In this document: positions 50,202 through 63,100 of the stretch, piece after piece | Layout of the letters: every line of letters begins with the position of its first letter | Numbering within the stretch: position 1 is the stretch's first letter | Assembly: GCA_003640385.1 (NCBI GenBank) | Contig: RCAB01000278.1 | Span: forward strand, 20,373 to 84,372 | DNA: 64,000 bases | Direction: 5' to 3' | DNA from: Setaria digitata | Taxonomy: Eukaryota > Nematoda > Chromadorea > Rhabditida > Setariidae | Notes under the pieces: model-generated | Seen by the model: the letters and a program-made list of their open reading frames with translations, nothing else | Database searches by the model: none | What the model was told of the DNA's origin: nothing | Made by a program: the position numbers and the translations under genes

Positions 50202-50938
50202 TTAGAGATCGTTGATGCCGGACTGTTGCTGTAGAAAGGAACGAATACAGTGCATCAGTTCACGCTTTACTTCGTCTGGGACTGCTCGTCTCGCCCGTAC
50301 TCGCACATCACTTAGGACATCTTCGAGAGTCACTTGTTCGATACCCTACAATAAAAATGATAATCTGCAGTCAACCTAGTGGAAATCTTCTCAACTAGAA
50401 ACTGGTGAAGCTACAGTCAGCAAAAGAAACGAATAAAATTTCAAAAAGAAGTCTCCCACAATGACTAGGAACTTTTGACTTGAAATATCACCAGTAATAC
50501 AATTTATGGGAGAATTTCCTCTCTCACTACAATACCACTTTTTTTTTTTTTTAAATGATGAAATCATCTGCTCTACCTACTATATGTTTCCTCGAGTCTG
50601 TAACTGCCCAATTAAAAGAGAAATTGATCTTAACACACCAAGGTATCTCTTATAAAAATAAACATATGTAGCAAAAAGGGGATATTCGGCTACTAAAAAT
50701 ACAACAAGAAGACATGAACATGCATCTAACACCATTGCAGATAATTTCTTTAAATGTGGTTTAGAGTAAGGAATTTTATTACCTTATTTTGTATGCAATT
50801 TCGGCACATATTTTCCACTTCTTCAACCCATCCACTTTCTCGTAACCTTTGCAGTAATAATTCCTTCATACGGTCACGTTCACCGCATTCAATAAATTTA
50901 CGTTCCAAAGCTGCCTTACTTACTGATGGCGCACTCAT
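50202..50938 (-). CDS. ENY2: ENY2 homologue, subunit of SAGA deubiquitinase module and TREX-2
   Basis: Small helical transcription and mRNA-export factor; predicted 99 aa against about 101 in mammals. Two exons: 50783-50938 and 50202-50345, joined in phase 0. The N-terminal half includes LIECGERDRMKELL-like sequence (KFIECGERDRMKELLLQRL) and SGWVEEV; the C-terminal half has TLEDVLSDVRVRARRAVPDEVK followed by ELMHCIRSFL, matching the ENY2/Sus1 fold in order and spacing. TTTCAG ends 14 bases before the ATG (50953-50954), a probable trans-splice acceptor. The gene converges on rpl-3, with about 390 bases between stop codons. Confidence 0.9.
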
Positions 50939-53003
50939 TTTTTGCCAATAATCTGAAACAAATCTCTTCTTGCCTATTTGAATCCTTAAAAGTAATGGTG
51001 AAATAACTCCTCGACCGATTTCAATCACAATATAACATATAACTTTTGTAAAGTCAATCAAATCACCTTTTCCCAGGTTTTAATTGGGATTAAATTACTC
51101 GACAAACAATGCAATATGCTTACTTCTGTACCAAATCAAAAATAATAAACGATATCACTCATTTCTGTCCTACTTTTACCATTAAACCATAAAATGCTAC
51201 CCAAACTACGGAAATGTTTCCCACATCTAGAGGGACGTCAGGAAATAGTAGCTCTCATGCTATGATAGGATATGTGCAATTGATGGTATTAACAGAACCA
51301 AATGAGAGTTTCACAGAACAGTCTTTTCTTTTCCAAAATTTTTATTTTAGGAGGCACTCATTGAAAAAAGAAAAAAAAGGAAAATATATGAAACATATAG
51401 CCACGTAAGTTATCAAAAGAGAGCAGAAGAATCTAAGAGCAAAATCGAATCGAAAATGTTCGTCAAAGTGATGGAGCATAACACAACAGAAAAAAATACA
51501 ACAGCCACTATATAATTATAGGCTATATAATAATAGTATGGTTTATCATTATATATTTACATCTGTTGCAGCTTATAATTCAATATGAAACGAAATAATC
51601 TTAAATAAATAAAAGTTTTCGCAGTTTTATACGACTTACCCGCATAAATTTTACATGGTATAGGCAGCCATTCATGACATCCAAAATTTGAAACGTTCTG
51701 ATAGTCAAAAATTCTAAAAATTGAAGAAAAAACATTAAACTACATTATTAAAACATAACAAAAACGTTTAGAAGCTAGGAAGTCACGAATGGCACAGTGG
51801 AAAGAAATAAAATTTATTTTTTAAGGGAAGGATACTCATAACATATATGTAAATAATACAGCAAATTATAAATCTCATTAAAAAAGGCAAAGCAAAAAGC
51901 AGAAAAGGGAAAGGCAGTGAGTATACTTGCATTTAAAAATAAGAGAAAGCAAAGTGCTTCAAAGAAGACATACTGGACGTATTTTAGACAATAACCTGTT
52001 TCTACAATTGTACTTATAAACGAAAAAAGGGATACATTCAATAAAATAATTCTACAGTTATTTTGTTTATTTTGTTCTACAACGTAGTAAGAAATGCAGA
52101 TTAAATAAATGAATCGAAATTTATTTTATGCATCTTTTGTGCCTAATTTTGTTTCTTTCCCTCATATCCTTCATCTACAGCAGATTCATATTTATTAATG
52201 CCAATTAATTTTAGTCATTCCAAGAGTGGAGCTAAAATAACACTGCTCTCCTGCAGTTATTGTATTTAAGGCACCTATATATTGAAAACAATTAATAAAA
52301 AACCTTTGATATTAAATAACTGTCATACTTAAAAGACCCCATAAGACAGTTTTACAAAACTCTAAGCAAAACTTTGTTCAATTAAGGTATCAAACAAAAT
52401 TAATGAAGTACATTACAGTTAATGAAATAGTTCACAAGAAGAAGCAGCGAAATTTTGCATCTACCAATTGGCAGATTACCAATCAGTAATGAGTGTTCGT
52501 ACGTTTTTTACTGACATGATAACAAAGATGCAAGAGGTGTTGGATTTACAACAAATCACATTATCACATCAACAGTTCTGGTAAATGGTGCGGGTAAAAA
52601 CACCGTAAATTAAAGCTTATTAAAAAAAAAAAAATAGAAATAGAAATATGCTGCCTGTTCTTGTCTCGCTGTTCTTTTCGGTAAAAATTTCCGTTAAAAA
52701 CATCTACTATTCTGATAAGTTTACAGTAAGCAATACACTACTAGTTTAATATTTGGTGAGATCAAGCACTACTGATGGTTTATTTCTATAATCTTATTGG
52801 AAATTCGGATATACCGAGAAAAGCTAGACCACTGACATCATATTTCCAAACGTGCATTATTTCTATATAAAATTCTAGTCACAAAACTAAAAAATAAAAG
52901 ATAAAAAAGGAGATAACTGCAAAAAAAAAATTTGTACCCATAATCTGCTGAGCAAAATCCATCAACTGTACTGTCTACCGGATAAGAAAATTTGAGCGCC
53001 ACA
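50939..53003. other. Region between ENY2 and the VAV 3' end
   Basis: Mostly AT-rich non-coding DNA, probably including the VAV 3' UTR and the ENY2 promoter. One exon-like unit is present on the minus strand at 51640-51713 and is listed separately. No other motif was recognised. Confidence 0.5.
51640..51713 (-). CDS. Orphan exon-like unit, 24 codons
   Basis: Flanked by a good acceptor (TTTTTAG) and donor (GGTAAGTC), open in one frame only, and unlike surrounding noise in composition: it encodes IFDYQNVSNFGCHEWLPIPC then KIYA. A possible terminal exon follows at 51413-51432 (acceptor CTCTTAG, stop TGA), in phase. No upstream exon was found. It could be an alternative 3' exon of a nearby gene, a small unrecognised gene or a remnant. 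The protein family is not recognised. Confidence 0.35.
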
Positions 53004-56000
53004 TTATGCCTCTTCTGCTGGAGCAACATAAGCAAGAGGAAAGTAACCCACCTGAAATTACTTATTCAGTAAAATCATATTATTCCTGCAGCTAACTTGA
53101 ATTTGTCAGTAAAACAAAAAGCAAGATAATTCCAAACATAACTGAAAATTTCTGCTAAGAGCAACTAAAACATAAACATCAGTCAAAAAAGTAGCATACA
53201 AGGAAATAGAAACCTCAAAATAGCAGACAATGCTACCATTATGCATTGGCTACTTTAAATACATTGTAATTATTATCCGAAAATTCAGCACATTCGGCTG
53301 GAATAAAACAGCTCAAAAAGCAAATATTGCTACATATTGCATATTATGTAAAATTGATTAAGGACTTACGCGATTACCACTTCGACCCTTCCACCAGCCT
53401 CGATCTTCGCCAGTCCTGCTGATCACATAGACTCTTTGACCAACGACCAAAGCAAGAAAATTTGGCTCAGATGCTTCAAAATTATGCAGGGCAATGTATG
53501 ACTGCTTATCGGTATATGAATGTCGCAAAGTGGTATTTAACGTTTCAAATGATTCACGCAAATTATTTTCTCTGTAGTAGTTGATCAATTCCTGAAATCC
53601 ACAAAATACTTCAAAATTATGATTACTTCACTATCATTACTATGACTGTTGACTTGTCTCTCTACTAGTGAATTGAAGAATCAATAATAAAACTGGTGCT
53701 AATATTTGTGCTTTATTTAGAAGACTGTAGAAAAATTGTAATGCATTTACCACAACACTTGCAAATGTAGAACTCTCGTCTAAGTAATAACGCCCTTCTG
53801 GCGACTGCTCCACTTTTGTATGCTTCACGTCACCATTGAAACTAAACTTTCAAAGAAGAATGAAATGATAAAAAAAAATTTCAATCCTTATCCGAACTCA
53901 ATACTTATCACAATTCTGTTTCATATTTTTTGAATAGAAAGTCGTTAAATTACATTTATGAGAACATCTACACACGCCTATTTTTATAATATTTTAAATC
54001 CCTGAACATTGCGAATCACCAAATTAAGAAGTTATAAGCAAGCAAAATGATGCGTTCTAACTTCGATCGCTGGTTTCAAAACAGATAACTTGCAAAATTC
54101 AGAAAATTTAAATTCTGAACATCCTGCTCAATAGGCAATCAAATCTTAAGAAAACGACCAATTCACTACGTTCGTGAAGATACCTTACTACCTTCATCTT
54201 TTTAGTTCAAATACAAATAATCATTAAACATTCATAAAAAATAGGTCTGGATTATATCACCCTTTAGTCTCACCTTAAAACCAAAAATCTTAACTTTAAT
54301 CTTCACCGCAAAATTTAATAAAGAAAATTTAAGATGTCCGGAAAACTGGGATCTCTACTTACCACAGTATGTATGCTAGAGAACTGGTTCCAGTTGAGGT
54401 TGGAATTCACTATGTAATGAAACTAGGAAAACAAAACTATATAAGCTAGTCATCCATGACCCAATGGCAGTCACCGGACTACTCCCATCACTTCCACCTG
54501 AGATTAAAAACATCAGATGCTGAAGTATAAGCTGATTACAGCTAAAGTCTAGCAACCAAGAAAACTTGAAGCAGATGGCGTTACAAAAGCGTAAATTACT
54601 CCGTTTAACAAGAGTTCTCAATCCAGTAACAACTTATACACAAACAAGTAACTATGACTATAAGAAATGATACCTTATGCTTATCACATATTTCTGTTGT
54701 GTAGCGCTGAACCGCACTAAAAAAGTACCATCTGGAGTGCCACGCAAGAGCTCCTCCGCATCCCATCGCTTCATCGGTCCTCGATACCACTGTTGATCGA
54801 CGACTTCAGTATTCACATAATCCTGGCTTTGAGATTTCCGAGGTGGAACCCTGCAAAAAATAATTTATAATTACATTTTTCACACATCATCTCGTTTACT
54901 AAGAGAATGAGACACCACTACAGAATTTTGGGACAACAAATGATAACAAACATAACAGTTATTATTCAACGTCTCACATAATGTTTCACGTAACAACTTC
55001 AAAAAGCTTATAATTTTTTTGTGACCTAAACTAAGGTATGAGGCATAATAAACAGTTTCAGAACGGCACTAAAAAATCTTTAAATGAAATAATAAAAACT
55101 GACCTAAACCAAATCGAACTACGGATCTGTCAGCAATTAAAGAAAGCATTATGTAAATTATAAAGAACCCATACATTCCCTATTAACGGTATACACTTAA
55201 ATAAAGAACCATTGACCTTCTCCTCCACTTTACCCCTTCCTCCAAGAACATTAGGCATACTTTATCGCTAAGTACGAACGTTAAAATACCAGTTACCCTT
55301 CCTACTGTTCCACCAAACTCTTTCCCTCAGAAAGACAGGTCATCCAAAAAGGCAAAAAAACAAAAAAAGATAAAAAAAAACTAACATATCGATGGAAGAT
55401 AACTTCCGTTCCTCACTGGTGAGAGACCGTGGCAATAACGGTGAACTAATCCACGAGTCACAGTGATCCACCGGTGAAGGCAATTTAATATTAGTAAATG
55501 AAGTACCTGTCGGTGAACCCATATGCAGTGATGAAGTTGATATCTAAAACAAAGAATATCTGGTACATCTGATCAGTAAGACATATGTTTTGCTCTTTGT
55601 CTCTGAAAAGAGTACCGCCATGCTACAGAAAAGAACCACCACAATCCTGATTATTCGAAAGACTGGACGGGGACCAACAAACATAAATATAGTTAGTAAA
55701 AGAGACAACAACTTACTCGAAACCGGCGGACAAATTCCGCTTGAATAAGTCCTATTCGATTAGGGAACGCAACTACACGCCCCTAAAAATAAAAGGTCAT
55801 TCCCTACATTTCGACTGACTGAACCTTCACTTCATATAGGTTACGATTCTAAAATATCTAAATTTAATAAAAATTTAGATCTTAATAGACACAAATAAAT
55901 AAACGTGCCAAGAAAAAGTGAATAATTTTTACAAGACTTAATGCGTAAAAAGTTACAATGAAAGCTTCGCAAAATTCTCACCATCAACGTGCCATCAATA

Positions 56001-59000
56001 TTTCGTTGAGTAATTTCTATCAGGTCATTCATTTCGAACGACAAGAACAGTGGATCGCTTGAACGAAATGACTGCACTGCACGAACACATTCATGGGGCT
56101 GCACTAAACATTTAATTTAGCCAATGATTCCAACAGCGCAAATCTTTTTATTGAAGAAAATAAATAAGCTAATGGAATAATAAAGTAATGTTATCATCGA
56201 CATCAAAAACAAATGAACGAACTTTTAAGCCTCAGAAGGAATAAGTACTAACAAGAAGAAGTATGTTTCCGTCTATTTGGAGCTTGACTTCGGGCTGGTG
56301 TAAGGCCGATTCCTGGACATTTACTCATCGATAAACATGCACGATGCAAATTCCTCTTACAGTCTGTAGTAATGGCAATACGATTTAGCTTGCTAAAGTA
56401 GCAATAATTTAAAATTTAGCAACAACAAATGCTGGAATTAAAAAATTATCTCAATAACCAGTTTAATAAACTAGCCGGTGCAATGGTAGCCTTGGTAGAA
56501 CAGACCAGCAAGAAGTTTTTCACAATGGAAACAAACGGTAGCTTTGTCGTAGCTATGGTACTGCAAACAGTGGCCTGATGCTTCTGATTCTTTAGGTCGT
56601 ATGTTATCCCTGAAAATTATCTCTGATAATTTTAGTTCAATAAATTTCAAATTCTGTATTTATAATTAGTCACTACAAATATGCTTACTGCGCAGCTATA
56701 ATATTTTGAACCCAGCTATCTCGTTGAAGCATCGTCTTGCAGCAAATATTGAGGACGTTGGTGACACCATCATCCAGTTCTTGCACTAAAGAGAAATAAA
56801 AACTACCATTAGCTGTCAGCTTACGAGTTATTGTACCAATTTTATTGTTATTATCCGCGTCGATATCAACACGATAATCGCTCAGTATGTGTGCACTTCG
56901 ATATGAGTACTGATTCCCCTAAAAATTTTATTGAAATGGACAAAATAATGAAATATTTAGTAATTTATTACAATTACCTGTCGTTTTCTGTCAAAATTTT
57001 TCCTTCAAACTTCTCCGCCTGATCCTAAATGCATAAATTATAAAAATTATAATGAACTTCCTCATATCACTTCGCGTACACTGTAGGAGAGATAAATATT
57101 GGAAGATCTACTATAACTTCATACTATTAATATCCATATCATAGTTGAAAGGACAAAATTTGATTTAAAACATACTCTTAGACTCTTACAAATAATCATC
57201 ACTTTGTCGAAAATAAAAACATAGCGTGTTTTCAATCGATTACCATCTTTACTCTGATCAGCAATCTTAATTTCACCGTCTTTGACTAGTCTGCCATAGT
57301 TGATTAAATGCATACCTACCGGCTGAAAACACCTTGTGTGTAAGACAACAAGCATTTCATAATAATTTGTCATTGTCTATGTGTTAAATTTTAACACAGT
57401 CACTGCATAAAAAATTAAATCATAGCCGAATAAACCTAAAAAGAGTTACCAGCTCCAAATCTGTTATACTTGATTCAATGTCCATAACTAACTGCTGCAT
57501 CTCATAATCACGTTTCATCTCGTTGACATAGGAATTAATATCTTGCATCGCTTCTTTAGCTTCTTCCAAAGGCAAACGGTCCGGCGAGTCTACCGAAGTA
57601 AGCTTTATCATTTCCTGAAACAAGATAATATGAGTATTTACATTGCAAAGCTAGCACTTACTAAGCTTTCAAATTATCCGATGTCCAACAATTATCCAAA
57701 TAATCTAAATATTTCAATTCAAACTAGCAGAAATAAGAAACGAAGAAAAAATACCGATAATAAAACATGGTATTTTAAAACTCTTTGCATAGGTATACTA
57801 AGAAGATCTTGCAGATGGAACTGATTGCGATTAGCTGCTATACCACAATCCTGGAATGAAAAACATATTTGTTTCAGCAAAAGAAGAGTTGGAACTCTTG
57901 AAAAAGCTGATTTAGTCACAATTAATACATCAAGGGAGGTTTTTGCATGGGAAACTGGGAAACAAAAGAATACATACAATTATCTTTTGCCGTACGATGG
58001 GATCTGTCTTTTCCAAATAACAAATACGTGACCGTGAGTTTGGCAACTTCGAACAGTATTCCCCATAAGCTACAAATTTTTCTTTCCATCTAAAATTTTT
58101 AAATATTTAAAACATAGTAAAATATTTTAAACCATGATAATTTAGGATATTTTAGATCAAAAAAAAAAAAAATTAAACGATTTTCAAGAAAAGTGCACTA
58201 CATAAAAATAAATTTTAAGAGTAAGTTACGTGATAAAGACGTCGCCAATTGTCACCGGTTTTTCATCAGCTGCAGGTTTTTCCAATCCTACGGTATAGAA
58301 GACAGCTTGCCTCAAGTGATCACGAAATGAACGATGGATACATGCCAGTTCCTACAAAAATCCCAAAAAAAATTCTCAAAAAATGTAAAACAAATTTCGA
58401 TTTTGTACATCAAGACTATCAAGTACAAAGTGAAGTATGCAGTCAATTTGAACAAATTCACAAACCAAAATATTCATGAAGATCATTTTATGGTCATCCT
58501 TTGATAGCACTTCCTCTAAAGGTGTATAAAAATTATTTATGATCATATCAAGTGCCTTCTCAACGTAGTTTGATTCGGTATCATACAGTTCCTTAACACA
58601 GTGTTCACGTCGAGATTCTGGCTTAAAATTAGTCCATTTCTAAAACAATGCTTTTATCTATCAGAAACTATAAGCTAACGTTTATTGAAAAAAAAAATGA
58701 CAAATATTATACCTACGACGCAAATTAAATGCTCCAGACAACTACTCATAATTTCTCATGTTCAAAAAAAAAAAAACAAGTCTTAGGTTTGTCCTGTATT
58801 CATTAGCATATCCAGCCTATTGTTTTACAAAATGTCATGAATTAGATAAACTTTTGAAACCATCGAAAAACTTAATTCATGCTGAGACTACATCAGCAGT
58901 TATCCATCAAATGCTCTAAATAAATGGAAACTAACATCATGTTCGATAGCTTTCAGCTCTCTTTGACTGTTCGATCGCTGGCAAACAATGGAATCATAAA

Positions 59001-60120
59001 TTTGGCCACTAGTCTTTTCTTCTTCCGCGACACCCATATCATAGGCATTTTCGAGTACAGGTTCATTTACTTCTGCTCCTTGGCGAAGATTTTTATAAAT
59101 GACTTTGTCATTGTAATATTCTACGGAATTTAAGGGAGATAAACGTATTGGAAATCCTCTGAAATGTAAACTTCAACAGTACATACCTAATACAAAACAA
59201 ATTAATTATCAATCGAAACTACTACACCTTTTAACTCCACATGTATGAATAGTGGTAAGAAAGTTAAGTACTTAATATAAATGTAAATATTTTACAGCAT
59301 AAAACAAAAGCTCTGAATGTCTATAACAAAATACAACAAAGAAATACAGCGAGAAACGAATTTTTCAGTTTACTTAAAAAAAAAAAAATCGCAGTATATC
59401 CAGATTTTCTCCAGAACTTGAAATTATTTCATATCAAAAAAGAAAAAAAAAAGTAGAAGGTACACCTGACGCCGCTAGTCTTCGCTACAGGAGACAAGGA
59501 CAATTTAGAAAGTGTTCTAAGCACTTTGCCGAAATCGTCGAGGCGATAGAGATCCCACGGGTCAAATAAATCATCTGGCTTCATTTCAAATGTATTTCTG
59601 CATGCTTTCAAAAATTCGCAAATGTTTTTGCAGCAGAGGAACTGAAATAATGAAAAAAAGAAAAGAATTTAGCAATCATAACATTTGTATATGCATATAC
59701 AAGATTAATAAAAGAAGCTCAAACGTTTCAAACATCTAAAACACCTTATTCACGTGAGATTCTGGATACCAAATGGAAATCATATAATTTTGAAAAGTCG
59801 TCGAAGCAAAGCTAATTTTATGAGCATTTGACATTTCTCAAAAATATATTTAAAGAAGTTACCAGGAAAGCAAACTAAAACATGAGAAACAATATAATAT
59901 TCACCTGAGCCATTTGTGGTCGTTGCTGCAAATCTTTGATATCAATACAATTTTCGCATAACCGATTACAAAGTAAACAAAGCAATACACCATCACGCAG
60001 AATGGTTGCAAATTCACCGATTTCAGCATTCGCTTCCGTTACTCGATGTTTAGCATCCAGAATGCCGCATTCATTCATCCATCGTACACATTCCCGCCAT
60101 AATTCTGCACTTTCCGCCAT
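53004..60120 (-). CDS. vav-1: VAV-family guanine nucleotide exchange factor
   Basis: Rho/Rac exchange factor regulated by tyrosine phosphorylation; predicted 929 aa. Exons: 59905-60120, 59466-59641, 58936-59158, 58466-58639, 58230-58351, 57978-58089, 57755-57850, 57450-57614, 57176-57322, 56689-56918, 56476-56609, 56253-56363, 55982-56103, 55717-55782, 55386-55543, 54674-54850, 53751-53841, 53370-53591, 53004-53051. Domains in order: calponin homology (about 1-130, LWRECVRWMNECGIL), acidic tyrosine region (131-205, with ENAYDMG and QIYDSI), DH (206-380, IPMQRVLKYHVLL), PH (about 430-555), C1 zinc finger (about 566-618, CFHC ... CKRNLHRAC), SH3 (637-698), SH2 (767-866, WYRGPMKRWDAEELL and GTFLVRFS), SH3 (872-929). 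This is the complete vertebrate-type order. The ATG is 3 bases after TTAACAG, a probable trans-splice acceptor. The intron splitting the C1 finger appears to use a GC donor. Confidence 0.93.
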
Positions 60121-63100
60121 TTCCTGTTAAAAAATAATTGGTTAGAAAAAATTTTTCCTTAAAATTCACTTTTCTCCTCTCTCCTTCTCAAACGTTATCA
60201 CATGCTATTGCCAATAGCTTACTTAATAGAAATAAATAAAGCAACTTTTATATAATCCGTAATAAACAGAAATATTTATCTCGTTATTGTAAATACATAC
60301 ATATTTGATGTGCGAAGAAAATGTTGCTTTAAATACTGTGCAAAGACACACTGTTAAATAAAACTGTCCTGATTTAAATAGAACATTGATGATGTAAAAT
60401 AGCGTGGAAAAACGGCATTTATAAAACACTACATAAATGAGGAGGAATAATATCCTACGGTGACGGTCGTGAAGTCAAATTAAAATATTCGTATGCGTTA
60501 GGTGAAAAACGTTGACAAAATCAAAAAGAGAAGTGATGATGAAAAAGAGAAACAAAACGTGAAGTAACGTGAAACTCCGTGAAAATTCACCGGATAAAAC
60601 GTCAAGTTAGAGTGAAAAATGATAGATACTGGTGAAAGGGAATCGTTGTAAGAGTATCGTTCATTCATTCTGTATCGTTGTACCCGTCTTTCTCCTGGTC
60701 ATATCAATGTTTGATTAACATTTCACTTTCCATTATGCCCATTTTTTACCCATCAGCTACCCATTTTCAATTACCCAGCTCTTATCACTACCCGTCGACT
60801 ATCCTGTTTTGTACCATACTGCCGTATGCTATCCTCTCTGCTGTTCTCCTATTCCTCGTAGACTACTTTCTCTTCTACTCTCTCTCCTTTGAACTATCCT
60901 TTACTTTACACATCCCTCTATCCTAGCCGAAGTTTTTCCTCTCTTCTCGATGTCAATTTTGGATAATTTAAAGAAATGCCTTATCTTATCAGTTTGTAAA
61001 ATATTAATTAATTAAGTGGAAAACTTTTGCAAATTAAAATTTATGAACGAACGTTCAGTCAGTCCTGTACAGATGTTCAGAAAAATGCATCAGATTGTTT
61101 ATTCATAATTATCCAAAATAATAAGCAAAAAATTGAATGAATTTTCAGCCAAATTTTCCGATCTTTAAATGAATGATATATATTTTCCAAAAATGCCTTT
61201 CCATAGATGATTCCCTCCTTATCTTCCTTTAAATATCTTTCCCAAATATATCATTTACAAACAGTTGCTAATTAAATAATGATATAATAACCAAATAAAT
61301 TATTACAGTACTATATTTTATCGTCTTCAGCTTCAAGTAATTTCTTACTTTACAAAGAAATTCTTCCATTTTTTCCCCTTCATTATTACCTATCTGCCAG
61401 TACTGAAAACATTTCCAATTCGTCTCTTTCACTCTTCCTCAATACCTCTCCAAAAGTTTGAAACTTTCGAAAGCGCAAACAAATGAGAATGTATCAAACA
61501 TTTGGACACATTTCGAACTTTTACTTTCTAGCACTGCTCTCGACTGCAAGTGCTAAATAACTTACACATTTGAGAATGAAGAGAAGAGGAAGGAAAACTG
61601 AGTGAACACATGACAAGTTGGAAATTTCTCCTTTCGTTCCATTACTGGGCAAAAAATGTCGAGAAATGGATTGAACAGCTGAGACATTTGTTAGGGCAAT
61701 GTGAATATTATGTTAAGTTTATGTGCACTGCACTGAATCCGATCCTATATGATATTTTGGCATATGTTTTAATACTTTGCAAGTTCATAACGGATGAGAT
61801 AGCGAAATTCGTCGAGAATCAATCAATCACTGTTATTCAGAGATGCATTTTTTTTTTTTTTTTTGTTTAATGGCTGATAATTAATTAATTTAGTTACTAT
61901 AAACAGCTTCATCATATGAATCATACAATAGCACACTAAGCATAGATTATATCAGTTAGAATTACTGTTATGGATATCTGATTGTGCGATACTCATAGAT
62001 GCTGATATTAATGATAAAACCATAAACAGCGTAACACTAATTTTTGAAGTGTAAAAAAAAAAAGGTCATTGGATAGCTATCAAACTAGATTAGATCTTTC
62101 AGCAATATTGAAATTCTAACTTTGCATTCATAAATTATCCAAATTTCTAATCGTAAAAATTATCCTATTTTCGTGTCAAATTCCAATTTTCCCACTGAAA
62201 TTATAAGAAAATCTCAAATTGCGAAAAAAAAAAAAGAAAAGGAAAGAATTTTGCGCAATATCTACAGCTAATTCTTATTATTATTTGGAGAGGCATCTGT
62301 TCTTACTTCTCTTAACATTTCAATTTTTAATTATTTACTAACTGATAATTAACTATGACACTACTGTATGTGTGAGGCGAAATAAAATGACGGACAGTTG
62401 ATAATCTAGTTCAAAACAGGTTATCCTATAGTTGCAGTAACTTATTCTTGTCATTACTGTTCATAAACGGTGTATGCATTAGTAATTAGTATTCCATTAT
62501 CAGTAATTACTCGTAAAATGGTTTTTGAATGAAATTTCAAATGAAAAAAAGAAAAAATAATACCATGGAACGAATGGGAATAGAAAACTTTATCGGGGTG
62601 AAAGGTTAATTAATGTTGCAGTTGGGGATACTGTTTATGCCAGGTATGTTAAGGCTTATCATAATCATCATTCATTCATTTATTCCTTCTCTCTGAAATC
62701 ATAATATTTTACATCGATAATCATTTATATTACCGAAATCGCCAATCTTATCACTAAGTAAACAAAATGTCTTAATAAGAGCAACTGTTTATTTTGCAGG
62801 CAAAATTGTCCGTACACATTTGTTTGTCAAACCATATCATTTATGCTTGAATATTGTAAATAAAACTTTTTTTTTTTCCTGCTGATGATAAAGAGGAATG
62901 ATATGATATATGATAAGTGATTCCTCAAACTTCCTTATTATTTAGGGAATCATTTTGGGTTATAATATAGCAAGGCTAGAGGATATTTTAATTAACATTT
63001 TTCTTCCCTGCACTTTCTCGAATATAATTTCAACCTTTGCATTTTTTTCCAACTCTGCTTCCTATCTCTTTCAATCAACTTGGAATTAATCAATTACAAA

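Noticed and set aside
56989..57032. Exon-like unit between the two PH-domain exons of VAV (AEKFEGKILTEND)
   Set aside because: Including it breaks the phase of the next exon. Direct joining of 57176 to 56918 gives CKSLR-GNQYSYR, which matches the family.
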